NCBI RefSeq assembly: GCF_042682565.1
Contig: NZ_JBHUIC010000002.1
Direction: 5' to 3' (one strand)
DNA length: 63,923 nt
Source of the DNA: Pistricoccus aurantiacus
Lineage (GTDB): Bacteria > Pseudomonadota > Gammaproteobacteria > Pseudomonadales > Halomonadaceae
The position numbers and the translations under genes were made by a program. The notes beneath the pieces are model-generated. The model had not been told where the DNA came from. It made no database searches and saw only the letters and a list, made by a program, of their open reading frames with translations. Shown piece after piece: positions 33,773 through 42,718 of this stretch (position 1 is the first letter of the stretch; each line of letters starts with the position of its first letter).

Positions 33773-34651
33773 CTAGCTTCGGCGATTGGGTTTCGCCGAC
33801 AAGTTACGTCGCTGGGGATACAGCACGATCATTGCGATGCCCAGCACCACCAGGCTTCCCCCCAGCAGCTTGTTGAGTCCCAGCCCCTCGTCGAGCAGCA
33901 GGACGCCGAGCAGCACCGCCCCTACGGGAATCAACAGAGTCAGCGGAACCACCCGATTGATCGGGTGGCGGCGCAGCAGGCCGTACCAGATGCCGTAGGC
34001 GACGATGGACGACATCACCGCGGTGTAGAAAACCGCCCCCCAGCCCTCCCAGCCGGCCTCTTGCATGGCGCTAAGCTGACCGGATTCGAACCACCAGGAT
34101 TCCAGGATCAGTTGCGGCACCGCGAATAGCGCCATCCATCCCGCCAGGGTCAGCGGCGGAATGGGCGGCCCATGCTTGATCAATAGCTGAGACGTCGCCC
34201 AGCCCGTGGCGCTGATGAACAGGGCGGCAGTGGCCAGGGGCGGTGGCAGGGTGGGCCCACCCACCAGTACCGCCACCCCGGCGAAGGAAAGGACCAAGCC
34301 TCCCAGGCGCGGCGCGTCGATGGCCTCCTTGAGGAAGATTGCCGCCAGAATGGTGGCGAAAGGCGTGCCCATCTGCGCCAATAGCGCGCCGGTGCCTGCT
34401 TCCGCCTGGCTCAGGCCGATGAACAGCATGGCGAAGTGCAGGGTGCCGAAGACAAAGGAGATCAACAGCAGGAAAGGTAGTTGGGAACGCGATACCGGAC
34501 GAAACGGCACCAGGATCGCCGCCACCAGTACAAACCGCAGCGCGGTCATCAGCAAGGGGGGAAAATGGTCCACCCCGATCTTGATCACGATGACGTTGAG
34601 CGCCCAGATCGCGATGACGCCCAGGCCTAGTAACAAGTCGCGAAGTGGCAC
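33773..34651 (-). CDS. EamA/DMT-family exporter
   Basis: A 292-residue protein with ten predicted helices in two EamA repeats. It begins with the family pattern LLLGLGVIAIWALNVIVIK (about 6-24), with GTLHFAMLFIGL in the first repeat. Such proteins export amino acids or other metabolites. It is 145 bases downstream of the SMP-30 gene on the same strand, so it could be the distal gene of the galactose cluster, but this is unproven. Confidence 0.85.
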   Translation of the reverse strand: MPLRDLLLGLGVIAIWALNVIVIKIGVDHFPPLLMTALRFVLVAAILVPFRPVSRSQLPFLLLISFVFGTLHFAMLFIGLSQAEAGTGALLAQMGTPFATILAAIFLKEAIDAPRLGGLVLSFAGVAVLVGGPTLPPPLATAALFISATGWATSQLLIKHGPPIPPLTLAGWMALFAVPQLILESWWFESGQLSAMQEAGWEGWGAVFYTAVMSSIVAYGIWYGLLRRHPINRVVPLTLLIPVGAVLLGVLLLDEGLGLNKLLGGSLVVLGIAMIVLYPQRRNLSAKPNRRS

Positions 34652-34796
34652 GGTTCATCCTTGAAGTGTTGCTAAAAACAACCGAAAGCATATCAGCTTT
34701 ACAGGCCTGCATCCCGAGACGCGGGGTCGGGTTGGGCTCGCCGTTCCGCAGTGCCGGTATCGTATGGCGCCTACAGACTTGAGGCGAACCCGCTGG

Positions 34797-35708
34797 TCAG
34801 AGTTTCAGCAGCGGCTCTTCGAGTCCGCGAATGCCGTGGTTCGCGAGGTCGATGGCGAACAGGCTGCCGTCGGATTCGCCGGGTGTCTGCTGGCCCTCTT
34901 GCGCCGTGGTGATATAAAGCGTGCCGAGATCGCTGCCGCCGAACAGCGGGCAGGACGGCTGTGTGGCCGGCAGCGCCACATGGCCCATCTCGCGGCCCTG
35001 GGGATCCAGTCGCGCCACACGACCGGCGCCCCACAGGGCGATCCACAGGCAGCCCTCGCTGTCGATCACCGCGCCGTCCGGGCCACCCCCGGCATCGCGA
35101 AGGTCTTTCCAAGGCTCCGGCGCTATAACGCCATCGTTGGTGCGTAACGGCCAGCCGTCTGCGTCCAGCCGCCAGCGCATCACCCGGCCCGTGGGCGTGT
35201 CCGTGTAGTAGGCGTACTCGCCGTCCGGCGAGAAGCAGATGGCGTTGGGAATGCTCAGCCCGCGCCGCAGGCAGGTCAGCTCGCCGCGATGCAGGCGATA
35301 CAGGCTGCCCGCCCCTGGCTCGGCGTTCAGGCCCATGCTGGAAAGCCACAGGCTGCCATGGGTATCGACCCGCGCATCATTGCTGCGGGTAATCGGACTG
35401 TCCGCCTCGAAGGGCAGGAAATCGCGGCTCTCGTTCGTTTCTGGGTCGAGGCGCGACAGTCGGTTTTCCGCCACCAGCAGATAGTCGCCGTCCGTGGTCA
35501 GCGCCGCGTAGGAGGTTCTGCGCTCCAGTTGTGTGACCCGATGCCGGCTGCCATCGGCATTGGCGCGGTGAAGATCGCTTTTGAGAATATCCATCCAGCG
35601 CACTTCTCCGCGGGCGGCATCCCAGCCCGGCCCTTCGCCCAGCTCGCAGGCCGTGGCGACCCGGACTTCGGCGCGGCCGAGACAAGGGGATGACGAGGAC
35701 TGGTTCAT
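34797..35708 (-). CDS. SMP-30/gluconolactonase family lactonase
   Basis: A 303-residue six-bladed propeller enzyme. The ATG at 35708 follows AAGGAAA, and a longer frame lacks an SD. Metal-site blocks are visible: ELGEGPGWD (Glu near the start), SNDARVD, IPNAICFSPDG and GGPDGAVIDSEG. In this cluster it most likely opens D-galactono-1,4-lactone, linking the SDR dehydrogenase to DgoD. L-arabinono- or gluconolactone are alternatives. Confidence 0.87.
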   Translation of the reverse strand: MNQSSSSPCLGRAEVRVATACELGEGPGWDAARGEVRWMDILKSDLHRANADGSRHRVTQLERRTSYAALTTDGDYLLVAENRLSRLDPETNESRDFLPFEADSPITRSNDARVDTHGSLWLSSMGLNAEPGAGSLYRLHRGELTCLRRGLSIPNAICFSPDGEYAYYTDTPTGRVMRWRLDADGWPLRTNDGVIAPEPWKDLRDAGGGPDGAVIDSEGCLWIALWGAGRVARLDPQGREMGHVALPATQPSCPLFGGSDLGTLYITTAQEGQQTPGESDGSLFAIDLANHGIRGLEEPLLKL

Positions 35709-35739
35709 GGCGCTTTCCTTGTTCTGTCTGGCGGTCGAA

Positions 35740-36357
35740 TCAATTGCTTGCGGCGTTCCAGGCCGCGACCAGTGCGCGGGCGCGCTCACCAACCTGCTCG
35801 GCGCTCAGGCCCGGCGTGTAGATGGCGGTGCCAAGACCGGCGCCGTGCACCCCTGCGGCGCGCCATTCCGCGAAGTTGTCGGCGCCGATGCCGCCTACCG
35901 CGTACAGCTCGGTGCCCGGAGGCAGCACCGCCTGCATGGCCTTCATGTTGACGATGCCCACCTGGGTGGCCGGGAACAGCTTGAGGCCGGACGCGCCGGC
36001 GGCGAGGGCGGCAAAGGCTTCCGTGGGGGTGACGATGCCGGGCATGGAAACCATATCCAGGCGGCGAGTCTCGCGAATGACTTCCACATCGGCGTTGGGG
36101 GAGACGACCAGACGCCCGCCGGCGGCGTGCACCTCGCGCACCTGCTCCGCGGTCAGCACGGTGCCGGCGCCCACCAGGATCCTGCCGTCGTGCTTTTCGG
36201 CACAGTGATGCGCCAGCTTGGCGATGCTGACCAGCGGCTCCGGTGAGTTGAGGGGCACTTCGATACGGGTGATCCCGGCGCCGACGATTTCATCGGCGAT
36301 GGCGAGAATTTTGTCGGGCGTGACGCCGCGCAGGATGGCGACCAAAGGCAGATTCAT
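35740..36357 (-). CDS. dgoA: 2-dehydro-3-deoxy-6-phosphogalactonate aldolase
   Basis: A 205-residue class I aldolase that splits KDPGal to pyruvate and glyceraldehyde 3-phosphate. The catalytic Glu33 (RIEVPLNSPEP) and Schiff-base Lys126 (GLKLFPA) are present. The N-terminal NLPLVAILRGVTPD and the VPLNSPEP segment match DgoA rather than Eda, and a separate eda lies at 42.7 kb. It sits between dgoK and the lactonase gene in one operon. Confidence 0.9.
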   Translation of the reverse strand: MNLPLVAILRGVTPDKILAIADEIVGAGITRIEVPLNSPEPLVSIAKLAHHCAEKHDGRILVGAGTVLTAEQVREVHAAGGRLVVSPNADVEVIRETRRLDMVSMPGIVTPTEAFAALAAGASGLKLFPATQVGIVNMKAMQAVLPPGTELYAVGGIGADNFAEWRAAGVHGAGLGTAIYTPGLSAEQVGERARALVAAWNAASN

Positions 36358-36397
36358 AGGTAACCTCGGATGTCGAACGGAAAATAAATCACGCTTG

Positions 36398-37369
36398 TCA
36401 TGACGTGGCTGCGGCGTGACGAATGTGCCCCAGTCCGGTCAGGATCATTTCCTCGTTGGCTTCCAGGCCGACCGTAAACCCCAAATGCTCCAGCGCGATT
36501 CGATAACGCTGGCACAGCGCATCGGCGCCGATCAGCACGATCTGGCTGTCGGTCGGCAGGCTGGCGGTGGCGCCGGCCAGTTCCAGTCCCAAGACGAGAC
36601 CCGAGAGCCGTGCGCCTAGCCAGGCACCTCGAGTCTCATCCTGGGTCAGCTGCGTGTCGAGCAGATCCCGGGCGCGAATACCAAACAGTTCCGCGCTCAG
36701 ACGTTCCGGCGCGGCGAGGGCGGTATCGATAGCGGCCAGGAAGGCCGCGCGCTGCGCCTCGTCGCTCAAATCATCGCCGCGCAGTGAATGCTTCAGCACC
36801 GAGTCGTATCTAAGCAGCTTGTAAAGCTCGCCGCTCATGAAGGTGTCGAAGCTCGCGATCCTGCCGTTTCCCAGCCGCGCCCATTTGGAATGGGTACCCG
36901 GCTGACAAACCGCGCCGCTGAACCCCGGGCGTTTTGCGATCAGCCCGGCCAGCTGGGTTTCCTCGCCGCGCATCACGTCGAAGGCGTCATGGCCGCTTGG
37001 TCCAGGATGCTGACACAGCCCCGGCACGATCTGCACCTGGAGACGGGAATCCTGGGTAGTGGCCGAAGTCAGCCGGCTGCCGAGGCGGGCAAGCGCATCG
37101 CCGGGGCCCTCATCCAAGGGCAGGTAAGCGGCCTCGACCCAGCCCTGACGGGCACCGGCCATGCCGCAGATCAGCGCCGGCAGGGGAGCCTCGACGCTTT
37201 CCGGCAACCATTCATCGATCAGCTCCAGCAGAGTGCCTTCAAACTCGTCCGGGGCCAGTCCCAGCATGCCCCGGGGGCTGCCGGCCTGTGCGATGACGTT
37301 GTCATCCGCATCCAGCGCCCAGGTGCGCAGGTTGCTGGAACCCCAGTCCACGGCGATCCAGGCGATCAT
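36398..37369 (-). CDS. dgoK: 2-dehydro-3-deoxygalactonokinase
   Basis: A 323-residue kinase that phosphorylates KDGal at C6. It starts with the family's IAVDWGSSNLRTWALD phosphate loop. It contains MAGARQGWVEAAYLP, the conserved QPGTHSKWARL segment and FMSGELYKLL. It overlaps the SDR gene by 4 bases (ATGA) and precedes dgoA by 40. Confidence 0.92.
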   Translation of the reverse strand: MIAWIAVDWGSSNLRTWALDADDNVIAQAGSPRGMLGLAPDEFEGTLLELIDEWLPESVEAPLPALICGMAGARQGWVEAAYLPLDEGPGDALARLGSRLTSATTQDSRLQVQIVPGLCQHPGPSGHDAFDVMRGEETQLAGLIAKRPGFSGAVCQPGTHSKWARLGNGRIASFDTFMSGELYKLLRYDSVLKHSLRGDDLSDEAQRAAFLAAIDTALAAPERLSAELFGIRARDLLDTQLTQDETRGAWLGARLSGLVLGLELAGATASLPTDSQIVLIGADALCQRYRIALEHLGFTVGLEANEEMILTGLGHIRHAAATS

Positions 37370-38136
37370 ACCCGGCCTCCGTCAACCACCAGCGGCTGAC
37401 CGGTCATCATGCGCGAGGCGCTGGAGGCGAGAAACAGGCACGGATTGATCATGTCCTCCACGGGGATCGCTTCCTTGAGGCACTGCTGGTCGATGCACTC
37501 CTTGAGATCCTTGTCGTTGACCCACAGTTCACGCTGACGCTCGGTCATCACCCAGCCCGGAATCAGGCAGTTGACGCGAATGGCGTCCGGCCCCAGCTCC
37601 CGGGCCAGCGCCTTGGTCAGGCCCATGATGCCGGCCTTGGCGGTGACATAGGTGGGGTAGCCGGAGAGCCCCAGCAGATAGCTGTTGGAGGACAGGTTGA
37701 TGATGGCACCGCCGCCGAGGCCGCGCATGTCCGCCGCCACCGCCTGGGCGGTGAAGAACTGAGGACGCAGGTTGGTGGCGATGGACTCGTCCCACTGCTC
37801 GACGGTCCAGTCCTCCAGCGCATGACGGGTATCCCGTGCGGCGTTGTTGACCAACACGCGGATCGGCCCATGCGCCTCACGGGCTTGAGCGACGGCTGCC
37901 CGCAGGGCGTCGATATCCTGGATATCGCACTCGATGAACAGCGGACGATTTGCGTACTTTTCCTCCATCGCATCGCAAAAAGACGTGGCATCGGACAGGC
38001 CGACGAAAGCGACCTTGGCGCCCTGGGCGAGAAAGCCCTCGGTCAGGGCGGCGCCGATACCGGAACCTCCGCCGGTGATAAAGACGCTGGCGCCGGCGAG
38101 ATCCGGGTAGCGGAAATCCTGGAAAGCAATATTCAT
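37366..38136 (-). CDS. SDR dehydrogenase, probable D-galactose 1-dehydrogenase
   Basis: A 256-residue classical short-chain dehydrogenase. The ATG at 38136 follows AGGAG, and a 54-codon upstream extension belongs to dgoD's other frame. The cofactor loop TGGGSGIG is at 21-28, with NNAA at 97-100, Ser149/150, and catalytic Tyr163 and Lys167. Its place between dgoD and dgoK and near a lactonase suggests oxidation of galactose (or a similar aldose) to the lactone. Substrate choice is inferred from context only. Confidence 0.85.
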   Translation of the reverse strand: MNIAFQDFRYPDLAGASVFITGGGSGIGAALTEGFLAQGAKVAFVGLSDATSFCDAMEEKYANRPLFIECDIQDIDALRAAVAQAREAHGPIRVLVNNAARDTRHALEDWTVEQWDESIATNLRPQFFTAQAVAADMRGLGGGAIINLSSNSYLLGLSGYPTYVTAKAGIMGLTKALARELGPDAIRVNCLIPGWVMTERQRELWVNDKDLKECIDQQCLKEAIPVEDMINPCLFLASSASRMMTGQPLVVDGGRV

Positions 38137-38146
38137 TTCGGTCTCC

Positions 38147-39295
38147 TTACCACTCTGCGACAGAGCCATCTTCGTGTGTCCACACCGGATTGCGCCAGCG
38201 ATGCCCGACCTTGGCGCGTTCCTCGACGAAGGCCTCGTCGATCTCCACCCCCAGACCCGGACCCTGGGGAATGGCGCAGAAGCCGTCCTCGATCGCAAGC
38301 GCGCTCTTGTCGACCAGATAGTCGAGGACGTCGTTATCCTGATTGTAGTGGATGCCCATGCTCTGCTCCTGGATGAAGGCGTTGTGGCACACCGCGTCCA
38401 GTTGCAGGGAGGCAGCCAGGGTCAGGGGGCCCAGCGGGCAGTGGGGCGCCAGGGCGACATCATGGGCGGAGGCCAGGGTCGCGATCTTCAGCCCTTCGCT
38501 GATGCCGCCGCAGTGGGACAGATCCGGCTGGACGATATCGATCATGCCTTCCGCGAGCAGATCGCGGAACTGATAGCGGGTGTGCAGCCGCTCCCCGGTG
38601 GCCAGGGGATAGCTCAAGCCTGCGGCGATATGCTTGAGGCTCGACAGGTGCTCCGACAATACCGGCTCCTCGACGAACATGGGATGGAACGGCTCGAGCT
38701 CCCGCAGCAGCACCTTGGCCATGGGGCGATGCACCCGGCCGTGGAAGTCGATGCCGATCCCCACGTCCGGGCCTACCGCTTCCCGGGCCTCGGCGACCCG
38801 GGCCACCGCCTCGTCGATCTTGCTATGGGAATCGACGATCGCGAGTTCCGGCGTGCCGTTCATCTTGAAGGCGGTGAAGCCCTGGTCCACCAGCGCCTTG
38901 GCACCCGCGCCCACGTCAGTTGGCCGGTCGCCACCGGTCCAGGCGTACATGCGCATCTTGTCGCGCACCGGGCCGCCAAGCAGCTGGTGCACCGGCACCC
39001 CCAGATCGCGTCCCTTGAGATCCCACAGCGCCTGATCGATGCCGGCGATGGCGGACATCAGAATCGGGCCACCGCGATAGAAACCGGCGCGGTACATGAC
39101 GTTCCACAGATGCTCGACATGGCGTGGGTCCTGGCCCACCAGATAGTCAGACAGCTCATGCACCGCCGCCTCGACGGTGGCGGCGCGGCCTTCGATCACC
39201 GGCTCGCCCCAGCCGTAGCAGCCTTCGTCGGTTTCGATCTTGAGGAACAGCCAGCGCGGCGGCACCTGCCAGGTCTTGAGTCGAGTGATTTTCAT
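38147..39295 (-). CDS. dgoD: D-galactonate dehydratase
   Basis: A 382-residue enolase-superfamily enzyme that makes 2-dehydro-3-deoxygalactonate. The N-terminal capping domain is followed by the barrel, with DFHGR (metal Asp and catalytic His), FVEEPVL, ATGERLHTR, the QPDLSHCGGI strand and the late catalytic His in APHCPLGPLT. The start MKITRLKTWQVPPRWLFLKI and the length match DgoD. AAGGA precedes the ATG, which is 47 bases after hexR; the SDR gene follows after 10 bases. Confidence 0.93.
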   Translation of the reverse strand: MKITRLKTWQVPPRWLFLKIETDEGCYGWGEPVIEGRAATVEAAVHELSDYLVGQDPRHVEHLWNVMYRAGFYRGGPILMSAIAGIDQALWDLKGRDLGVPVHQLLGGPVRDKMRMYAWTGGDRPTDVGAGAKALVDQGFTAFKMNGTPELAIVDSHSKIDEAVARVAEAREAVGPDVGIGIDFHGRVHRPMAKVLLRELEPFHPMFVEEPVLSEHLSSLKHIAAGLSYPLATGERLHTRYQFRDLLAEGMIDIVQPDLSHCGGISEGLKIATLASAHDVALAPHCPLGPLTLAASLQLDAVCHNAFIQEQSMGIHYNQDNDVLDYLVDKSALAIEDGFCAIPQGPGLGVEIDEAFVEERAKVGHRWRNPVWTHEDGSVAEW

Positions 39296-39342
39296 GCGGT
39301 GAATCCTTTATGGACGAATGATAGAAGATAGCGCTGTCGCCT

Positions 39343-40200
39343 TTACTCCTCGATGGGAAAGCGCGTCGCCTGCAGGCTGTCCTTGATCTTTTTCAGGTGA
39401 TCGAGAAATCCCTCGCCGCGCCGCAGGGTGACGCCGGTGGCCAGCACGTCGATCAGCGCCAGATGGATCATGCGCGAGGTCATCGGCATATAAACATCCG
39501 TGTCTTCCGGGGTAATGACGTCCAAAGACTCGGTGCACTGGGCCGCCAGCGGGGAACCTGGCGCGGTAATGCCCAGTACCACGGCGCCGTTGCCGCGGGC
39601 TAGTTCGGCGATTTCCACCAGCTCGCGGGTTCGTCCGGTGTAGGAGATGATCACGATGACGTCGCCGGTATGGCAGGCGGCGGCGACCATGCGCTGCATC
39701 AGTACGTCCTCGTAGGCCATCACCGGCAGGTTGAAGCGGAAGAACTTGTGCTGGGCGTCCTGGGCGACGGGCCCGGAGGCGCCGAGACCGAAGAAGCTGA
39801 TCTGCTTGGCCTGAATCAGATAGTCCACGGCGCGCTCGATGAGTTTGGGGTCCAGGGCCCGTCGCGCGTCGTCCAGGGCGGCAATGGTGGCGCCGAAAAT
39901 CTTGTCGCCGTAGCCCTTGGCATCGTCGTCGGGATCAATGCTGCGGCTGACGTAAGGCGTGCCGCCGGCCAGGCTCTGGGCCAGCTTGATCTTGAAGTCC
40001 GGGTAGCCCTTGGTCTCGAAGCTGCGGCAGAAACGGTTGACGGTGGGTTCGCTGACGGAAGCCTTCTGTGCCAGCGTGGCGATACTCATGCCGGTGGCCG
40101 CGCCAGGATCCTTCATGATGACATCCGCCACCTTGCGCTCCGAGCGGTTGAGCTCCTCCAGGCGGGTGCGGATGCGTTCGATCATGTTGTAGCGTGCCAT
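39343..40200 (-). CDS. hexR: HexR, RpiR-family regulator of the Entner-Doudoroff genes
   Basis: A 285-residue regulator with an N-terminal winged helix (about 7-80; SVSEPTVNRFCRSFETKGYPDF is split here as SVSEPTVNRFCRS and GYPDFKIKLAQSL) and a SIS domain (about 125-260) that senses KDPG in known HexR proteins. The stretches SERKVADV, FFGLGASG and TGRTRELVE are closely like enterobacterial HexR. It is divergent from zwf-pgl-eda, with HexR-like palindromes between. On its own strand it leads into dgoD, so it may be the first gene of the galactose operon. Confidence 0.92.
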   Translation of the reverse strand: MARYNMIERIRTRLEELNRSERKVADVIMKDPGAATGMSIATLAQKASVSEPTVNRFCRSFETKGYPDFKIKLAQSLAGGTPYVSRSIDPDDDAKGYGDKIFGATIAALDDARRALDPKLIERAVDYLIQAKQISFFGLGASGPVAQDAQHKFFRFNLPVMAYEDVLMQRMVAAACHTGDVIVIISYTGRTRELVEIAELARGNGAVVLGITAPGSPLAAQCTESLDVITPEDTDVYMPMTSRMIHLALIDVLATGVTLRRGEGFLDHLKKIKDSLQATRFPIEE

Positions 40201-40336
40201 GATGGGATAGCTCTATTGTGATTGAATGGCGTAACGGCTCGCGGGCATTGATACTGTTTGTTGCTGGGCATGTTTGTCACCTAGCCTGTTGGTCAGCGGT
40301 CAGGGCGGTCGAATGTCAGGATGATTGTCGCGATGT

Positions 40337-40351
40337 GGTGATTTAACTACA
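40337..40351. promoter_or_regulatory. HexR-box-like site A (hexR-zwf)
   Basis: GGTGATTTAACTACA differs at two positions from TGTAATTTAACTACA, a form of the palindromic HexR box TGTAAT-WWW-ATTACA. It is nearest hexR, suiting autoregulation. Confidence 0.45.
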
Positions 40352-40431
40352 TGGTAACTATTATCCCGGCGCAAGTCTCGGATACGCGAAGCAGCGGTAT
40401 AGGAAAGTGGCAGGCAGTCTTTGCTGTTTTA

Positions 40432-40446
40432 TGTAATTTTACTAAA
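40432..40446. promoter_or_regulatory. HexR-box-like site B (hexR-zwf)
   Basis: TGTAATTTTACTAAA matches the left half of the box exactly and most of the right half. It is 67 bases before the zwf ATG. Confidence 0.5.
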
Positions 40447-40482
40447 AAAACTATCATTCCAAAGTGTTTTCCACTATTTTGA

Positions 40483-40497
40483 GGTAAGTTAACTACA
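40483..40497. promoter_or_regulatory. HexR-box-like site C (hexR-zwf)
   Basis: GGTAAGTTAACTACA is centred on the palindrome AGTTAACT and lies 16 bases before the zwf start, where bound repressor would block transcription or early elongation. Confidence 0.5.
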
Positions 40498-40512
40498 TCT
40501 GAGGGGCTCGCG

Positions 40513-42006
40513 ATGTTGCGCAATATTCATTCCCAGGAACCGAATCGGCTGGATGTCGATCTTGCCTTGTTCGGCGCTCTGGGTGACCTGGCACTGCGTA
40601 AGCTGTTTCCCGCGCTCTATCATCTCGACCGCGAAGGCTTGCTGCCCTCGGAGACACGGCTGCTGGGGCTGGCGCGTCATGAGCTGGACCGGCAGGAGTT
40701 CCAGGCCAAGGTCGGCTCCGCCTTGAAGTCCCGTGTGAGCGCCGAGGATCTGGACAAGAAAAGTCAGGAACGTTTCCTGGCGCGCATCGACTACCTCAAG
40801 ATCGACTTTGCCAACCCTGAGGAATATGCGCTGCTGCGGGACTGGCGGGAAGGCTCGTCCCGACCGATGATCGTCTACCTGTCGGTGCCGGCGAGCATCT
40901 TCGGCGAAATCTGCCGCAATCTGAAGGCCGGCGACTGCCTGGACGAGGCGTCTCGCGTGGTGGTGGAAAAGCCCATCGGCTACGATCTCGAGTCCTCCTG
41001 CGAGATCAACGACGTCATCGGCGAGGTCTTTCCCGAATCGCGCATCTATCGTATCGATCACTATCTGGGCAAGGAAACGGTGCAGAACCTGATCGCCCTG
41101 CGCTTCGCCAATCCGTTGTTCGGTACCCAGTGGAATCAGAATCATGTTTCTCACGTGGAAATCACCGTGGCGGAAACCGTGGGGATCGAAGGCCGCTGGG
41201 GCTATTTCGATCAGGCGGGGCAACTGCGGGACATGGTGCAGAATCATCTGCTGCAGCTCTTGTGCCTGATCGCTATGGACCCGCCCTCCAACCTGGACGC
41301 GGACGCGATTCGCGATGAAAAGGTCAAGGTGCTCAAAGCCCTCAAGCCCTTTACCGGCGAGGCGATCGGTCGTGACGTGGTGCGCGGGCAGTACATCGCT
41401 GGCACCCATGACGGGCAGAGCGTTCCGGGCTATCTGGAGGAAGAGGGCGCCGACAAGGCGAGCCATACCGAGACCTTCGTTGCCATGAAGACCGAGGTGG
41501 CCAACTGGCGCTGGGCGGGGGTGCCTTTTTATCTGCGCACTGGCAAGCGCATGCCGGAGAAGCTCTCGCAGATTGTCATTCATTTTCGCCAGCAGCCCCA
41601 CTATATCTTCGACCCGGATCAGCGCTCGCTAGCCACCAACAAGCTGATCATTCGCCTGCAGCCGGAAGAAGGTATCGCTCTGAAAGTGCTGACCAAGGAC
41701 AGCGGGCTGGACAAGGGCATGCGCCTGCGTCCCGGGCCGCTGCATCTGGATTTCCATAGCGCCTTCCCCAAGACGCGAATCCCGGACGCCTACGAGCGTC
41801 TGCTGCTCGAAGTCATGAAGGGCCAGCAGTATCTGTTCGTGCGACGTGACGAGATCGAATATGCCTGGCGCTGGATCGATCAGTTGATCGAGGGCTGGCA
41901 GGGCCATGAGCTGCCGCCGCGGCGCTATCCCGCCGGTTCCTGGGGGCCGGTCGCCTCCATCGCCATGATCACCCAGGACGGGCGTTCCTGGTACGAGGAC
42001 TACTAA
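40513..42006 (+). CDS. zwf: Glucose-6-phosphate dehydrogenase
   Basis: A 497-residue NAD(P)-dependent enzyme that oxidises glucose 6-phosphate to 6-phosphogluconolactone, the entry to the Entner-Doudoroff route. The nucleotide loop FGALGDLALRKLFPAL is at about 18-33. RIDHYLGKE, with the catalytic and substrate-binding residues, is at about 179-187. It is the first gene of zwf-pgl-eda, and pgl starts at the very next base after its stop. Confidence 0.95.
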   Translation: MLRNIHSQEPNRLDVDLALFGALGDLALRKLFPALYHLDREGLLPSETRLLGLARHELDRQEFQAKVGSALKSRVSAEDLDKKSQERFLARIDYLKIDFANPEEYALLRDWREGSSRPMIVYLSVPASIFGEICRNLKAGDCLDEASRVVVEKPIGYDLESSCEINDVIGEVFPESRIYRIDHYLGKETVQNLIALRFANPLFGTQWNQNHVSHVEITVAETVGIEGRWGYFDQAGQLRDMVQNHLLQLLCLIAMDPPSNLDADAIRDEKVKVLKALKPFTGEAIGRDVVRGQYIAGTHDGQSVPGYLEEEGADKASHTETFVAMKTEVANWRWAGVPFYLRTGKRMPEKLSQIVIHFRQQPHYIFDPDQRSLATNKLIIRLQPEEGIALKVLTKDSGLDKGMRLRPGPLHLDFHSAFPKTRIPDAYERLLLEVMKGQQYLFVRRDEIEYAWRWIDQLIEGWQGHELPPRRYPAGSWGPVASIAMITQDGRSWYEDY

Positions 42007-42687
42007 ATGAGCCAAAGCGAAGCGAATCTCGGGCGCAAGCGCCTGGCGAGTCAACTCGCCGAAGCCGTCGCCGCGGCACTGCGCGAGGATCTGCGCCAGC
42101 AGGATCGGGTTCTGCTGGTGGTCTCCGGGGGCAGCACGCCGGTGCCGTTCTTCCAGGCCCTGGCGACCATGAAGCTTTCCTGGGAACGGGTCCAGGTGAC
42201 CCTGGCGGACGAGCGCTGGGTGGCGCCCCAAGCCGAGGACAGCAACGAGCGTCTGGTGCGCGAACATCTCCTGACCGGGCTGGCCGCGTCCGCCACTTTC
42301 ATTCCCTTGATCACCGATGATGCAACGCCGGAACAGGGCGCCGAGGCGGTGAACGCACGACTCGCGGGTCTGGCCTGGCCCGCCAGCGCGGTGGTGCTCG
42401 GCATGGGCGACGACGGCCACACCGCCTCGCTGTTTCCCGATAGCCGCGAGCTCGGCCTGGCCCTGTCCAGCGACGACCCGGTGGTCGCGGTTCGAACCCC
42501 CAGCCAGCCGCGGCCACGTATCACCCTGAGCGCCGCCCGGCTGCATCAGGCGCGCCGCCATTTCTTGCATCTCAACGGTGAGAACAAGCGTGAGGTGCTG
42601 AGTCGCGCCCTGGCCGGCGACGACGTTCGTGAACTGCCGATTCGCGTCTTCCTGGCCTGCCCGCTGGCGGTTTACTGGGCGCCATGA
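42007..42687 (+). CDS. pgl: 6-phosphogluconolactonase
   Basis: A 226-residue DevB-type lactonase that hydrolyses the product of Zwf. Family blocks are VLLVVSGGSTPVPFF (about 37-51), WERVQVTLADERWV (about 60-73) and VVLGMGDDGHTASLFP (about 128-143), which includes the catalytic His. The ATG directly follows the zwf stop codon. Confidence 0.94.
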   Translation: MSQSEANLGRKRLASQLAEAVAAALREDLRQQDRVLLVVSGGSTPVPFFQALATMKLSWERVQVTLADERWVAPQAEDSNERLVREHLLTGLAASATFIPLITDDATPEQGAEAVNARLAGLAWPASAVVLGMGDDGHTASLFPDSRELGLALSSDDPVVAVRTPSQPRPRITLSAARLHQARRHFLHLNGENKREVLSRALAGDDVRELPIRVFLACPLAVYWAP

Positions 42688-42718
42688 ACGCTATTTTTTC
42701 TATCTGCGGAGTTTGCTC

